Part shown: piece after piece, positions 34,588 through 43,899 of the stretch
Layout: every line of letters starts with the position of its first letter
Numbering within the stretch: position 1 is the first letter of the stretch
Assembly (NCBI GenBank): GCA_002394365.1
Contig: DGTQ01000011.1
Span: 127,196 to 191,195 of the forward strand
Origin: Prevotellaceae bacterium UBA4332
Lineage (GTDB): Bacteria > Bacteroidota > Bacteroidia > Bacteroidales > Bacteroidaceae
Direction: 5' to 3'
Length of the DNA: 64,000 nucleotides
Position numbers and translations under genes: made by a program
The notes under the pieces: model-generated
The model's database searches: none
Seen by the model: only the letters and a program-made list of their open reading frames with translations
What the model was told of the DNA's origin: nothing

Positions 34588-36987
34588 ATGAAGAAAAATC
34601 TTTTGATGATGGCTGTACTGACGAGTGCTGCCGTTGCAAATGCGCAAAAAAATGCTGCAAGTTATGACTCTACCAAGGTGGAGAAATTGCAGGAAATTGT
34701 GGTAAGCGGTGTAAGAGCGCAGAAGAATGCTCCGTTTGCCATTACCAACATCAAGAAGTCGGAACTTCAGGAATTTTCAAAGACGGGTCAGGAACTGCCA
34801 TTCCTTTTTGCCCAGACGCCAGGCGTGATAGCATGGAGCGAGAACGGTTTGGGTACAGGTACTACCTATATGCGTATTCGTGGTGCGGGTGATTCGCGCA
34901 TCAATGTGACGCTGGATGGTGTGCCCCTCAATTCGCCTGAAGACCAGTGTGTGTTCTGGGCAAATATGAACAGCTACGGTTCGCTCTTAGGCAGTGTCCA
35001 GATACAGCGCGGTGTGGGTTCTTCTACCAATGGCGATGGTGCCTTTGGCGGTACTATAGCCCTTTCAAGTGCTACGCCGTCATTGCGTCCTGGTGGCGAG
35101 GTGTCATTCTCATACGGCTCGTATAACACTTTCAACTTTGGTGGTAAGTTTTCCACAGGACTGTTAGGCAACCACTGGATAATCGACGGTGCCTATCATC
35201 AGACCAACACCGATGGTTTCATACACGGCACATCAGGTCGCAGTGGCAGTTACTATGGAGGTGTGACGTGGATGAAGGAAAATTTCCAGATACGCTATAA
35301 GAACATAGGCAACTTCGAGCGCACAGGTCAGGCGTGGAACGGTGTTACCGCAGGCAACGGAGACTACTCATTGATGGACGGCAGCTACGATGACGGCTCA
35401 TGGACCTATAATGCCAAGACGGGCATCCATGGCTACAAGGATATGTATAACGTAGGGCTGGGCAGATATAACACGCTATACGAAAAACTGGCGACGGGTG
35501 ACGACGGGCTGTTTGTGAAAGATGCCAACGGCAACTACCTTACCGAGCGCTATAAGATGGCAGACGGCAGTCTGTGGGAGAAGACCACCGACAACTTCTG
35601 GCAGAACCACAACATCCTCTCTGCATCATGGAACATCAACGACTACTGGGTGGCTACGGCTTCGCTCCACTATACCTACGGACACGGATATTATGATGAG
35701 TTCCGCTACAACAACAAACTCTACAAGTTTGGCATGATTGCCACTGATGACAATGGCAATAATATAAAGAAAACCGATTTCGTGCGCCAGAAGGGACTCA
35801 CCCAGCACACCTACGGCATTGTGTGGAATGCTAACTACAAGAAGGATAACTGGGACGTAATAGGTGGCTTCTCTATTCAGAACTTTGACGGCAACCACTT
35901 TGGTTATGTTACCTATACTGCTAATGACTTCGTACGTCAGAAGTATCTATCAAACGGCGACTACAAATACTATGATAGCGATGCCCATAAGTTTGATGCC
36001 AGCTTCTATCTCAAGGCAGCATATCAAATCAGTAAGCAGTGGGAGGTGTTTGCCGATATGCAGTATCGCCACGTGGGCTACAGGACCGACGGTTACAATG
36101 ACAGGTACACCGAGGATGCACAAAAGCACTGGCTCGACATCAACAAGAAGTATGACTTCTTTAATCCAAAGGCAGGCTTCTCATGGCATCTTGACGGACA
36201 TCGTGTGTATGGCTCTGTGGCAATGAGCCACCGCGAGCCCGAGCGCAACAACTTTACCGACAACGGTGCCTACCCTGCACCAGAACCCGAGCGATTGCTC
36301 GACTACGAGTTAGGCTACACCTATACTGCCGGCAAGTGGCACGCTGGCATCAACCTCTACTATATGGACTATAAAGACCAGTTCGTGCAGACAGGAGAGG
36401 TGAGCGACATAGGCGAAAACCTCACCACCAACATCAAGGATTCCTACCGCATGGGCATAGAGTTGCAGGCAGGCGTGGCACCCTTAGAGTGGCTCTCCAT
36501 CGAGGGTAATGCCGCCCTGAGCAAGAATAAGATTAAGGACTTCGACGAGAAGGTGAATGTGGACTGGAAAGACGATGTCTATGAAACCATCCACTACGAC
36601 AACTCCACCCTCGCTTTCTCACCCTCGGCCATACTCAACGGCTTCATCAACTTCCACTGGAAGGACATACGCGCTACATGGCACACCAACTTCGTCTCTC
36701 GTCAGTATCTTGACAATACCGAGAACTATGACCGCTCACTGCCATGCTACAGCGTTACTAATGTTAAGGTCAACTACACCCTGAAGCCAAAAAAATACAT
36801 TAGGGAGTGCATCTTCGGCCTGAACTTCAACAACATTTTCAATCGTCGTTATGCATCCAGCGGTTGGGTATATTCAGCCATTCTCAAGGACTATGGCGAC
36901 CACCCCAACGACAACCGTTACTACCAGATAGGCTTCATCCCTATGGCAGGCTTCACCATGATGGGCAACGTTACGTTGCGCTTTTAG
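34588..36987 (+). CDS. TonB-dependent outer-membrane receptor, probable thiamin uptake
   Basis: The 799 residues begin with a signal peptide (MMAVLTSAAVANAQ), then a TonB-box-like segment LQEIVVSGVRAQ, a plug domain (QTPGVIAWSENGLGTGT, MRIRGAGDSRINVTLDGVPL) and a beta barrel ending in Phe (GNVTLRF). The TPP riboswitch upstream and PnuT downstream point to thiamin or a phosphate ester as substrate. The family call is certain; the substrate is inferred from context. Confidence 0.93.
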   Translation: MKKNLLMMAVLTSAAVANAQKNAASYDSTKVEKLQEIVVSGVRAQKNAPFAITNIKKSELQEFSKTGQELPFLFAQTPGVIAWSENGLGTGTTYMRIRGAGDSRINVTLDGVPLNSPEDQCVFWANMNSYGSLLGSVQIQRGVGSSTNGDGAFGGTIALSSATPSLRPGGEVSFSYGSYNTFNFGGKFSTGLLGNHWIIDGAYHQTNTDGFIHGTSGRSGSYYGGVTWMKENFQIRYKNIGNFERTGQAWNGVTAGNGDYSLMDGSYDDGSWTYNAKTGIHGYKDMYNVGLGRYNTLYEKLATGDDGLFVKDANGNYLTERYKMADGSLWEKTTDNFWQNHNILSASWNINDYWVATASLHYTYGHGYYDEFRYNNKLYKFGMIATDDNGNNIKKTDFVRQKGLTQHTYGIVWNANYKKDNWDVIGGFSIQNFDGNHFGYVTYTANDFVRQKYLSNGDYKYYDSDAHKFDASFYLKAAYQISKQWEVFADMQYRHVGYRTDGYNDRYTEDAQKHWLDINKKYDFFNPKAGFSWHLDGHRVYGSVAMSHREPERNNFTDNGAYPAPEPERLLDYELGYTYTAGKWHAGINLYYMDYKDQFVQTGEVSDIGENLTTNIKDSYRMGIELQAGVAPLEWLSIEGNAALSKNKIKDFDEKVNVDWKDDVYETIHYDNSTLAFSPSAILNGFINFHWKDIRATWHTNFVSRQYLDNTENYDRSLPCYSVTNVKVNYTLKPKKYIRECIFGLNFNNIFNRRYASSGWVYSAILKDYGDHPNDNRYYQIGFIPMAGFTMMGNVTLRF

Positions 36988-37083
36988 GTTTTTAGGTTTC
37001 AGGTCGCTTCGCTTTTAGATTTTTAGGTGGAATAACCTCATCGCTCCAACTTGTTGGCTTGCCAGAGCAAGAACCTCATAACA
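36988..37083. repeat. Repeat-filled gap, receptor-pnuT
   Basis: Tandem TTTTTAGGTTTCAGG words are followed by a reverse partial copy of the 66-bp element (CGCTCCAACTTGTTGGCTTG, about 37040-37071). Confidence 0.65.
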
Positions 37084-37668
37084 ATGTTGTTAGACTATCT
37101 CGACATACTCACCACGATACTCGGGCTATTGTATATATGGCTCGAGTATCATGCCAGTATATGGCTGTGGCCCGTTGGCATAGTGATGCCCGCCCTCGAT
37201 GTGGTGCTCTACTGGCGTCACGGGCTCTATGGCGATGCAGGCATGGCGTGCTACTACACTCTTGCCGCCGTCTATGGCTGGCTCTTCTGGCGTTTCCGTC
37301 GCACTAAGGAGTCGCGTGCGCCCCTGCCCATAGTCTATATGCCACGTGAGAAATACCTGTCTGCCGCCGTCTTCTTTTTCGTTGCGTGGGCGGCAACCTA
37401 TTACGTACTGGTCACTTGGACGGACTCCACCGTGCCCGTGCTCGACAGTTTCACCAATGCCCTCTCCTTTGTCGGCCTGTGGGCGCTGGCAAGGAAATAC
37501 CTTGAGCAGTGGCTCTTCTGGATAGTGGTGGATGTAGTCTGCTGCGTGCTTTACGTTCACAAGGGCATCCCCTTCAAGGCTCTGCTCTACGGGCTCTACG
37601 TCATAATAGCCATAGCAGGTTACATCAAGTGGAAGAAGCAGGCTAAGCACGTGAAGGTGAAACATTGA
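37084..37668 (+). CDS. pnuT: PnuC/PnuT family transporter, probable thiamin
   Basis: The 194-residue membrane protein has six or seven hydrophobic segments and the family pattern EQWLFWIVVD. PnuC-type carriers move nicotinamide riboside, riboflavin or thiamin by facilitated diffusion. Downstream of a TPP riboswitch and a TonB receptor, thiamin (PnuT) is the best reading. ATG 37084 is chosen because the 11 codons upstream are the tail of a dispersed repeat. The thiamin pyrophosphokinase often found next in such operons is absent. Confidence 0.88.
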   Translation: MLLDYLDILTTILGLLYIWLEYHASIWLWPVGIVMPALDVVLYWRHGLYGDAGMACYYTLAAVYGWLFWRFRRTKESRAPLPIVYMPREKYLSAAVFFFVAWAATYYVLVTWTDSTVPVLDSFTNALSFVGLWALARKYLEQWLFWIVVDVVCCVLYVHKGIPFKALLYGLYVIIAIAGYIKWKKQAKHVKVKH

Positions 37669-37698
37669 TTTTTTATTGTCCCCCGCGACAAGATATTT

Positions 37699-37752
37699 TA
37701 CTCAATCACTCAATCCTACTATATATATGTAAGGATTGAGTGATTGAGTAAA
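37699..37752. repeat. Hairpin with tandem-word arms after pnuT
   Basis: The arms ACTCAATCACTCAATCCTA and TAAGGATTGAGTGATTGAGT flank a TATATATA core. Each arm repeats the word AATCACTC. It may end the thiamin operon, but no T-run follows. It is a small version of the tandem-word inverted units. Confidence 0.65.
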
Positions 37753-37789
37753 TAGCCGCCATGAAAAACAGTTTACGGACGCTTGGCAC

Positions 37790-37880
37790 CCACACGCGGA
37801 TGCTAAGTAACCGCGTGTCCTTGCTAAGTAACCGTATGCCCTTGCTAAGTAACTGCGTGCGGCAGCTTAGCTGCCAAACT
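37790..37880. repeat. Tandem GCTAAGTAACCGCGTGTCCTT array
   Basis: Three units of about 21 bp end in a GGCAGCTTAGCTGCC palindrome. A related GCTTAGCAAGGGC array is at 44560-44640. Confidence 0.6.
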
Positions 37881-37923
37881 TACATTTTTCTCTTCCTTGT
37901 GCTTTTTTTTCAAAAAATATGTT

Positions 37924-37931
37924 TACCTTTG
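37924..37931 (+). promoter_or_regulatory. -7 box directly before the doubled sensor
   Basis: TACCTTTG ends only 4 bp before ATG 37936, so the transcript would start at or next to the start codon. That suggests a leaderless or near-leaderless mRNA. Confidence 0.5.
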
Positions 37932-37935
37932 CAGG

Positions 37936-40806
37936 ATGATGCGCTTTAGGCACCATATTACATTGCTGCTGGGGGTTATGCTCTCCTGTTGCTGCGCGAG
38001 GCTGGCGGCGTCTGACGCCCTGAAGGAGAGATACACCGCGGAGCACCCGCTCGTCTTCGAGGACGCGTGGGAGAAATGGCCGTACTCTTTCGTAAACAGC
38101 AAGGGGGAGCCTGACGGGTTTGATGTAGAGCTGACACGTGAGGTGATGAGGCGCTTAGGTTTGCCGTTTGTAGTAAAGCTGTGCGACCAGGACTCCGTTT
38201 ACAGGGATATGGAGGCTAAACGTGCTACATTGACGTTTGCCACCAAGATAGGTCCATTCCTTGAGTATGGAAACTTTGGCAATGTTACGATAACACAGGC
38301 TGAGACAAGTCTGATGGTGCCAAGGAGAGACAGCGTGAAGCATATTACAATATCCGAGCTTTGCAAAAGGAAGATACATGTGAGAGAGGGAAGTATATCC
38401 CACTACGCCCTCGTGGATGCAGGTATGCCTGATAGTCTTATCAGCGTGGAGGAACACATGGCTATGGCGATACTCGATATGGTGAGCAACGAGGAAGGCG
38501 GGGCGCTGTGGAACACGGTGATGCTGAAGTGGCTGATGAGGAAATATGACATAAAGGACTACGTGCTGGTGCCTACGGACATTCCGTCGGCGGAGTACAG
38601 ATATATGTCGAATGATGCAGAGCTGCTGCATGCTATAGACAGCGTATGCCTGTCCATGCAACAGCAGGGCAGCATAGACGCCATGAAGGTGCGCTGGATG
38701 AACCCCGAGAAGGAGTCGAATGGCTACCTCTACCTGTATATACTGGGGGCTCTGGTCGGGGTTGTTGTAATACTGACGGCTATAGTTTTCCTGATAAAGT
38801 ATTATCGCACCTATTACTCGCATACCACTCTCAACGATGTGAATGAGCAGATGAACCTTGTGCTCTCGTCTCACGACGTGAGGGTATGGGTGTATGACAT
38901 TCAGGAGGACAGCTATGCGTGGATGACGCCCGACGGAAGGGTGGAGGAGGAATACAGTGCTTTTGAGTTTTCAAGGTTCTATGACGATGAGGACTTCCAG
39001 ACGATACACAGCGAGGTGAAAAAGCTGAAAAAAGGTGGTGGAAATGTAGTGACGAAGCACCTGCAGCAGTGCGACGTAAGCATGCAGGCCATAACAGACG
39101 ATTACGGTAAGGCGTATGTGGTGTGCGGCGTGGAGTACTCAGTTCTTCGAGCGAAGCTCTCAGGCGAGCAGAGCTCGGAGCACAGTTCTACCCCCTCTAA
39201 ACACTTTTTCAGTTCACAGTTCACAGTTCACAGTTCTTGCGCTCCAGTAGGTGCTCAGGCGCAGAGCGCAAGAACCGAAGGGGGTGCAAAGACCATTGAA
39301 GGGGTGGGGAGAGGTTTCATCCCCCAGCTAAAGGAGATAAAACGTCTGGCAGAGGAGATTTTAAGCGGAGACTGGAGAGAGAGCGCGGGCAAGTCTCTGA
39401 AGATGATAATCTTCATGTTCCTCCTGTCTATGCTGCCAGCAGTTTCCTCTATGGCTAAGCCTCTTGGCATAAGCTACACAAAGAAGCATCCGCTCGTGAT
39501 AGTGTGCGACTGGAATTTCGCCCCTTATTCCTTCCGCAACGACAACATGCAGGCAGACGGTTTCCTTGTGGAGATGGTTGAAAATATATTCAACCAGATA
39601 CACGTGCCCTACGAGATACGCATGGTGGACTGGAAGCAAGCCAAGAGGATGTTGTATTCGGGAGAGGCGCAGCTGATGATAGACATACGAAAGCCCGATG
39701 ACCTCTATGGAGTGAAATACGGAAAATCCGTTTTGGCGGACTATCCTCTCTGCGTGGCGCGCCTGAGTAATACACCTGCTATGGGAAGCATAGAGATGCT
39801 TGACGAGAGCGACACCATACACGTTAATTATGGCGACTATGCCCTGCACTACATAGTTACCGTAAACGACAAGCCTATACTCATGCCGTGCGAACCATAC
39901 AACGCCCTCTCCGACATCCTCTCGGGCAAGATAAAGTATTACGTGTGGAGCAAGGTGGCATTGCAGAAGCAGTTAAAGAACTTCAATCTGCAGAAGGAGA
40001 TAGTCCTTGACGAGGTGGATATATCTGAAGGGCAGTTCCGCTTTATGTCCAACGACTCTGTGCTGCTCAGCGAGATTGACAAGCAGTTCCTGCGCATGCA
40101 GACTCTGGGACACTATAAGCCCCTCGTAGATAAATGGCTCACAACTGATGCTACATACGAGGAAAGTGCAACGAGTCTCGACATAATAGCCATAGTGGCA
40201 ATGCTGCTGCTGTTTGTAGGCTCTATCATAGCCCTTGTCTTTATCATGAGAGGAGGCAGTACGAGCAACCTGAAGAAGGAGTTCAGGGCTATAGCCCACA
40301 TGGCGATAACGCTGACGGGTTGCAATGTGCTTGCCATCAATGTGAAGCGTATGTGGGTATATAATGTGTCGGGCGACTTCATACCGCGCAAAGGCCTCTC
40401 TATGGCAGATTACGAGGCATTAATCCACCCCGACGACATAATGACGGAGTATGACGTGCGCAAGCGCGTGGACGAGGGAGAAAGGGATATGCCCGTAGTG
40501 TCATTCCGCATGAGGAAGTATGACGATGCACCAGACAACTGGCACCATGTGAGCGTTTATGCTTATATAAAAGCAAAAGGCGACAAGCTCCCTGCATACG
40601 TATATCTCGCCCTGAAGGTGGAGGAGATAACCCCCACCCAACAAGCCCCCCTCCAAATCTCCTCTTCAGTGGGAGAGTCAGACTCTCTACATTTGTCCTC
40701 CCCTGAAGGGGAAGGTCAGGAGGAGGCTTTCACCCCTGCAAACGAGATGCGCCTGAGGAAGATGCTTGAAGACCTCGTGAAGGAGATAGACAAGTCCTTG
40801 AAATAA
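37936..40806 (+). CDS. Doubled periplasmic-binding-domain sensor-like membrane protein
   Basis: The 956 residues consist of two similar halves. Each has a signal-peptide-like segment, an SBP_bac_3-type solute-binding domain (EKWPYSFVNSKGEPDGF; WNFAPYSFRNDNMQADGF), a membrane helix (YILGALVGVVVILTAIVFLI; IIAIVAMLLLFVGSIIALVF) and a PAS-like cytoplasmic segment. The second half has its own internal signal sequence (MIIFMFLLSMLPAVSS, ATG 39403), so topology would alternate correctly. No kinase, GGDEF or other output domain is present. A repeat block at 39145-39310 forms the junction. Most likely two tandem genes were fused; ligand and output are unknown. ATG 37936 follows the promoter box. Confidence 0.75.
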   Translation: MMRFRHHITLLLGVMLSCCCARLAASDALKERYTAEHPLVFEDAWEKWPYSFVNSKGEPDGFDVELTREVMRRLGLPFVVKLCDQDSVYRDMEAKRATLTFATKIGPFLEYGNFGNVTITQAETSLMVPRRDSVKHITISELCKRKIHVREGSISHYALVDAGMPDSLISVEEHMAMAILDMVSNEEGGALWNTVMLKWLMRKYDIKDYVLVPTDIPSAEYRYMSNDAELLHAIDSVCLSMQQQGSIDAMKVRWMNPEKESNGYLYLYILGALVGVVVILTAIVFLIKYYRTYYSHTTLNDVNEQMNLVLSSHDVRVWVYDIQEDSYAWMTPDGRVEEEYSAFEFSRFYDDEDFQTIHSEVKKLKKGGGNVVTKHLQQCDVSMQAITDDYGKAYVVCGVEYSVLRAKLSGEQSSEHSSTPSKHFFSSQFTVHSSCAPVGAQAQSARTEGGAKTIEGVGRGFIPQLKEIKRLAEEILSGDWRESAGKSLKMIIFMFLLSMLPAVSSMAKPLGISYTKKHPLVIVCDWNFAPYSFRNDNMQADGFLVEMVENIFNQIHVPYEIRMVDWKQAKRMLYSGEAQLMIDIRKPDDLYGVKYGKSVLADYPLCVARLSNTPAMGSIEMLDESDTIHVNYGDYALHYIVTVNDKPILMPCEPYNALSDILSGKIKYYVWSKVALQKQLKNFNLQKEIVLDEVDISEGQFRFMSNDSVLLSEIDKQFLRMQTLGHYKPLVDKWLTTDATYEESATSLDIIAIVAMLLLFVGSIIALVFIMRGGSTSNLKKEFRAIAHMAITLTGCNVLAINVKRMWVYNVSGDFIPRKGLSMADYEALIHPDDIMTEYDVRKRVDEGERDMPVVSFRMRKYDDAPDNWHHVSVYAYIKAKGDKLPAYVYLALKVEEITPTQQAPLQISSSVGESDSLHLSSPEGEGQEEAFTPANEMRLRKMLEDLVKEIDKSLK
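39145..39310. repeat. Repeat block at the fusion point of the doubled sensor
   Basis: It contains a CGAGCAGAGCTCGGAG variant, tandem TTCACAG words, part of the 66-bp element (about 39237-39270), and C/G-rich flanks. All of it is read in frame as a Ser-rich linker. Confidence 0.75.
40627..40735. repeat. C-rich repeats near the end of the doubled sensor
   Basis: CCCCTCCAAATCTCC and CCTCCCCTGAAGGGG with G-rich tails are read in frame as linker residues (LHLSSPEGEGQEEA) before the C-terminal helix. Confidence 0.65.
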
Positions 40807-40895
40807 GAGTGCCTGTTAGCCGTAGTTGAAAAGTTAATAAACATTAAAGACGAAAAGTTTTTTTCGGTTTTGTTTTTCATATTCCAATTTATTTC

Positions 40896-40903
40896 TAACT
40901 TTG
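40896..40903 (+). promoter_or_regulatory. -7 box upstream of the AAA+ gene
   Basis: TAACTTTG lies 314 bp before the AAA+ ATG, implying an unusually long leader. The leader (about 40910-41217) holds no ORF I trust and ends in tandem TTTTAATC/TTCTCAAT words. Confidence 0.5.
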
Positions 40904-41217
40904 CACCCGCAAATTGCTAAAGCACCATGAGCCAGCTTTGCTGACACTCATTAATTCAATACCGACAAATGAAAGGTAGGAAATAATCATTTAATCATCA
41001 CTAATTTATTAACCCTTTAAAAAAGACGGAACCCAGATTTCCCCCATAAGGAAACTCTGTGTGCTCTCCTGCGCTCTTTGACTTATTGTTACAACTCTGC
41101 AACCTGAGCTTTAGCTAAGGTCAGGTAACGTGTGTAGTCCAACGCTCTAACTATCAATTTTTGTTTAATTTTTAATCTTTTAATTTTCAGTTCTCAATTC
41201 TCAATCTATATATTGCG

Positions 41218-43785
41218 ATGGAAAACAAATACTACTTCACACTCAACACGTTTGCTACAAATGGTAGCGAAAATAATGAATCCATGTATAACCCCTGCGA
41301 CTTGCGGGTAATAATGAAGACGGGCAAGGCACTGCCCGAAGGCACACTATGCGATTTTTACCTATATGATGACAGCTACACACTAATGGGATATACCCAG
41401 CAGAAGAGAAATTCAGACTCCTACGTAGTAGAAAAAAGATGTATTGATGCCATTATAGGCATCTGGTATCCGTGGACGGAGGGAAAATACACCCTGCTCG
41501 CCAATATCATCAAGCCTGCCGACAAGGGAAGGGCAGAGATGATAAAGACCATAAAGGTGAACTTTATAGTAATGGATGAATTACTATATGAGGATGAAAT
41601 GAAGCTGCACATAGAGAGTACGGAGGTGTGTAAGGGCATTACACCCGAGGTGGCTTTGGCGCAGCGCCTTAACAGGGAGGCGGCACCTGCATGGTGCTCC
41701 AGCTACTTCCACCGCCTGCCTGGTATGTACCTCCTGAGGCACTGGATAGTGCGCCGCAAGCAGTGGGAGATGGTTGACGGATTGCTGGAAGAGGGTAAGC
41801 CAAACCCCATCAGCTTTTGCAATAACTACCTCGTCAGGGTAAAGTCGATGACCATGATGATACAGGCGGTAACTCACCTGAAACAGGCTGCATTCAGGGA
41901 CTTCAAGAAGTATGATATAGACTGCGCCACGCTCTATGACGACCTCACTCCCTCCGACCCCTACCATAAGGTGAGGGAAATGTTTACTCCAAACGACGCT
42001 TCAGATAGCCTCTTATCCACGATGTTCGGAATAAAAAGGCAGGAAAACGAGTTCTACTTCATACGCAACATCGGCATACTGTCAACTCCCAAGGGAGAGC
42101 CTATACTCAAGGCTCTGCTATGGAACGTTATGTGCAACAGCCCTCGAGTAGTGATATTCATGGTGGGAACGGAGCAGGAGGTGGACGCTCTCTTCAAGGC
42201 AGACCCTTCGCTGCGCGTCTACTTTCCCTTGGAGAGTTGGAAAGAGACAGGCTGCCTGTCTTATTCCGAGATAGTGCGCTATATGTACAGTTGGATGAAG
42301 GTGGAGAACATGACCCTCAGCACCTTTGCGGAAGTCATACTGAAGAGCGACATCAGGACGGGATATAACACAGGAATGATAACCAACTGGACCATCGATG
42401 ACATGAACAACTATATCAGAAACGTGCTGAAGCCCCGCTATACCGACCGTGTCGCTTCTGCTGGCATAGATGTTAAAAACCTGCTCTCGCAAACGGGAGA
42501 CGTACTCGTAAAGGTGGAGGACTTCGACAGAAGCTACTTTCTGGGTAAGGAGGCGGCAGACGAGATACTGAGCCGCATAGAGGAACAGCAGGAGGAACAA
42601 GAGGAAGAGGCAGAGCCTGAACAGGAGGAGAAGGAAGAAGAAGACAATGACTTCGAGGAGATGCTCAACAACCTCATCTACAAGATGGGCGAAGATGCTT
42701 GCAGCGATGCTGACAGCAATCCTGTAAAGAATGATGACGATGACACTGACACCGACACCGATACCGACCTTGACACCGATATCGACCTTGATGTCGATGA
42801 TGATGACGACGACGATGACCTCGACAGCAGTCCTGCGCCATTCAGCCATGAGCTCAATTCTGACGATGAAGAAGAGCTGCTGGTACGTGACCCGAAGGCG
42901 AAGTTCCAGATACTGTCGCCTATCCTCAACCCCAGGGAAGAGCTGAACAAACTGGTGGGCTGCGACGACATCAAGCAGCGCATAGAACAGCTCACGATGC
43001 TCTCACGCTATAACAAGATGATGAAGAAGGTGAACCCCGAGGGCAAGTCTCACGAGATTTCCCTTCACAGCATCTTCTACGGAAAGCCCGGCACGGGCAA
43101 GACCACAATATGCAAGATAATGGGCTCGCTGCTCAGAAGGTCAGGAGCCTTGAGCAGAGGTCATGTGGTGCTATGTAGCCGAAAAGATTTTGTAGGTACT
43201 CGCTGGGGTGATGAAGAGCGTATAGTGCGCCAGGCAATAGAGGAAGCACAGGGCGGTGTGCTGATGATAGATGAGGCTTACCAGCTTAACAGCAGTAACC
43301 CCTGGGACCCTGGCAAACTCGTCATACCATTGCTCATGGATATCCTGTCAGACGAGAAGCAGCGCGACATAGCCATAGTGCTCTGCGGCTATAAAGACGA
43401 GATGAAGAAGCTTCTTGAGCTTAATCCAGGTCTTAACTCCCGTTTCCCCAACGTATATGAGTTTAAGGACTTCACCGTCGATGAACTTCTTGAAATCACC
43501 CGGCGCAGGGTAGCTGAGTACGGTTATGAGTTCACCAAGGCAGCGTGGCGCAAGTATCGCACCATAATAGAGGAGGCATACGCTGTGCGTGATGCCAACA
43601 CCTGGGGTAATGCACGATTCGTGGCAAACCTGCTTGAGAAGACATACATCAACCATGCCATGCGTTGCATAAAGAAAGGCGGCATAAAGAAAGGCGGATT
43701 AGATCGTCACTACCTGTTGCAGATAACTCCTGCTGATATACAGCCAATAGAAGTAGCCAAGCCAAAACCCCGCATCGGGTTTTGA
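41218..43785 (+). CDS. CbxX/CfqX-type AAA+ ATPase with acidic linker
   Basis: The 855 residues fall into three parts. Residues 1 to about 450 form an N-terminal region I do not recognise (beginning KYYFTLNTFATNGSEN). Residues about 454-560 form an extremely acidic linker with Glu runs, then Asp-Thr repeats. The rest is a CbxX/SpoVK-like AAA+ module with Walker A GKPGTGKTT (622-630), Walker B VLMIDEAY (D685, E686) and a sensor region VLCGYKDEM followed by NPGLNSRFP. Such ATPases remodel proteins; the target is unknown. No secretion or rubisco genes adjoin it. The terminator stem overlaps its last codons. Confidence 0.85.
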   Translation: MENKYYFTLNTFATNGSENNESMYNPCDLRVIMKTGKALPEGTLCDFYLYDDSYTLMGYTQQKRNSDSYVVEKRCIDAIIGIWYPWTEGKYTLLANIIKPADKGRAEMIKTIKVNFIVMDELLYEDEMKLHIESTEVCKGITPEVALAQRLNREAAPAWCSSYFHRLPGMYLLRHWIVRRKQWEMVDGLLEEGKPNPISFCNNYLVRVKSMTMMIQAVTHLKQAAFRDFKKYDIDCATLYDDLTPSDPYHKVREMFTPNDASDSLLSTMFGIKRQENEFYFIRNIGILSTPKGEPILKALLWNVMCNSPRVVIFMVGTEQEVDALFKADPSLRVYFPLESWKETGCLSYSEIVRYMYSWMKVENMTLSTFAEVILKSDIRTGYNTGMITNWTIDDMNNYIRNVLKPRYTDRVASAGIDVKNLLSQTGDVLVKVEDFDRSYFLGKEAADEILSRIEEQQEEQEEEAEPEQEEKEEEDNDFEEMLNNLIYKMGEDACSDADSNPVKNDDDDTDTDTDTDLDTDIDLDVDDDDDDDDLDSSPAPFSHELNSDDEEELLVRDPKAKFQILSPILNPREELNKLVGCDDIKQRIEQLTMLSRYNKMMKKVNPEGKSHEISLHSIFYGKPGTGKTTICKIMGSLLRRSGALSRGHVVLCSRKDFVGTRWGDEERIVRQAIEEAQGGVLMIDEAYQLNSSNPWDPGKLVIPLLMDILSDEKQRDIAIVLCGYKDEMKKLLELNPGLNSRFPNVYEFKDFTVDELLEITRRRVAEYGYEFTKAAWRKYRTIIEEAYAVRDANTWGNARFVANLLEKTYINHAMRCIKKGGIKKGGLDRHYLLQITPADIQPIEVAKPKPRIGF

Positions 43786-43800
43786 CTTGGCTATTTTTTT
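43755..43800 (+). terminator. Terminator overlapping the AAA+ stop codon
   Basis: AGCCAAGCCAAAACCC pairs with GGGTTTTGACTTGGCT (15 of 16) around CGCATC, followed by ATTTTTTT. The TGA stop (43783-43785) lies in the right arm. Confidence 0.9.
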
Positions 43801-43807
43801 TATAGAA

Positions 43808-43892
43808 AATCTAGGAAAACCTAGGATAGCCTAGGATAGCCTAGGAAGTCCTAGAATTTCTAGAATTGCCTAGTAAAGCCTAGAACTCCCTA
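43808..43892. repeat. Tandem CCTAGGATAG array
   Basis: About eight 9-10 bp units, each containing CCTAGG or a near variant, lie between the AAA+ terminator and the maoC stop. Confidence 0.7.
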
Positions 43893-43899
43893 AAACCTC

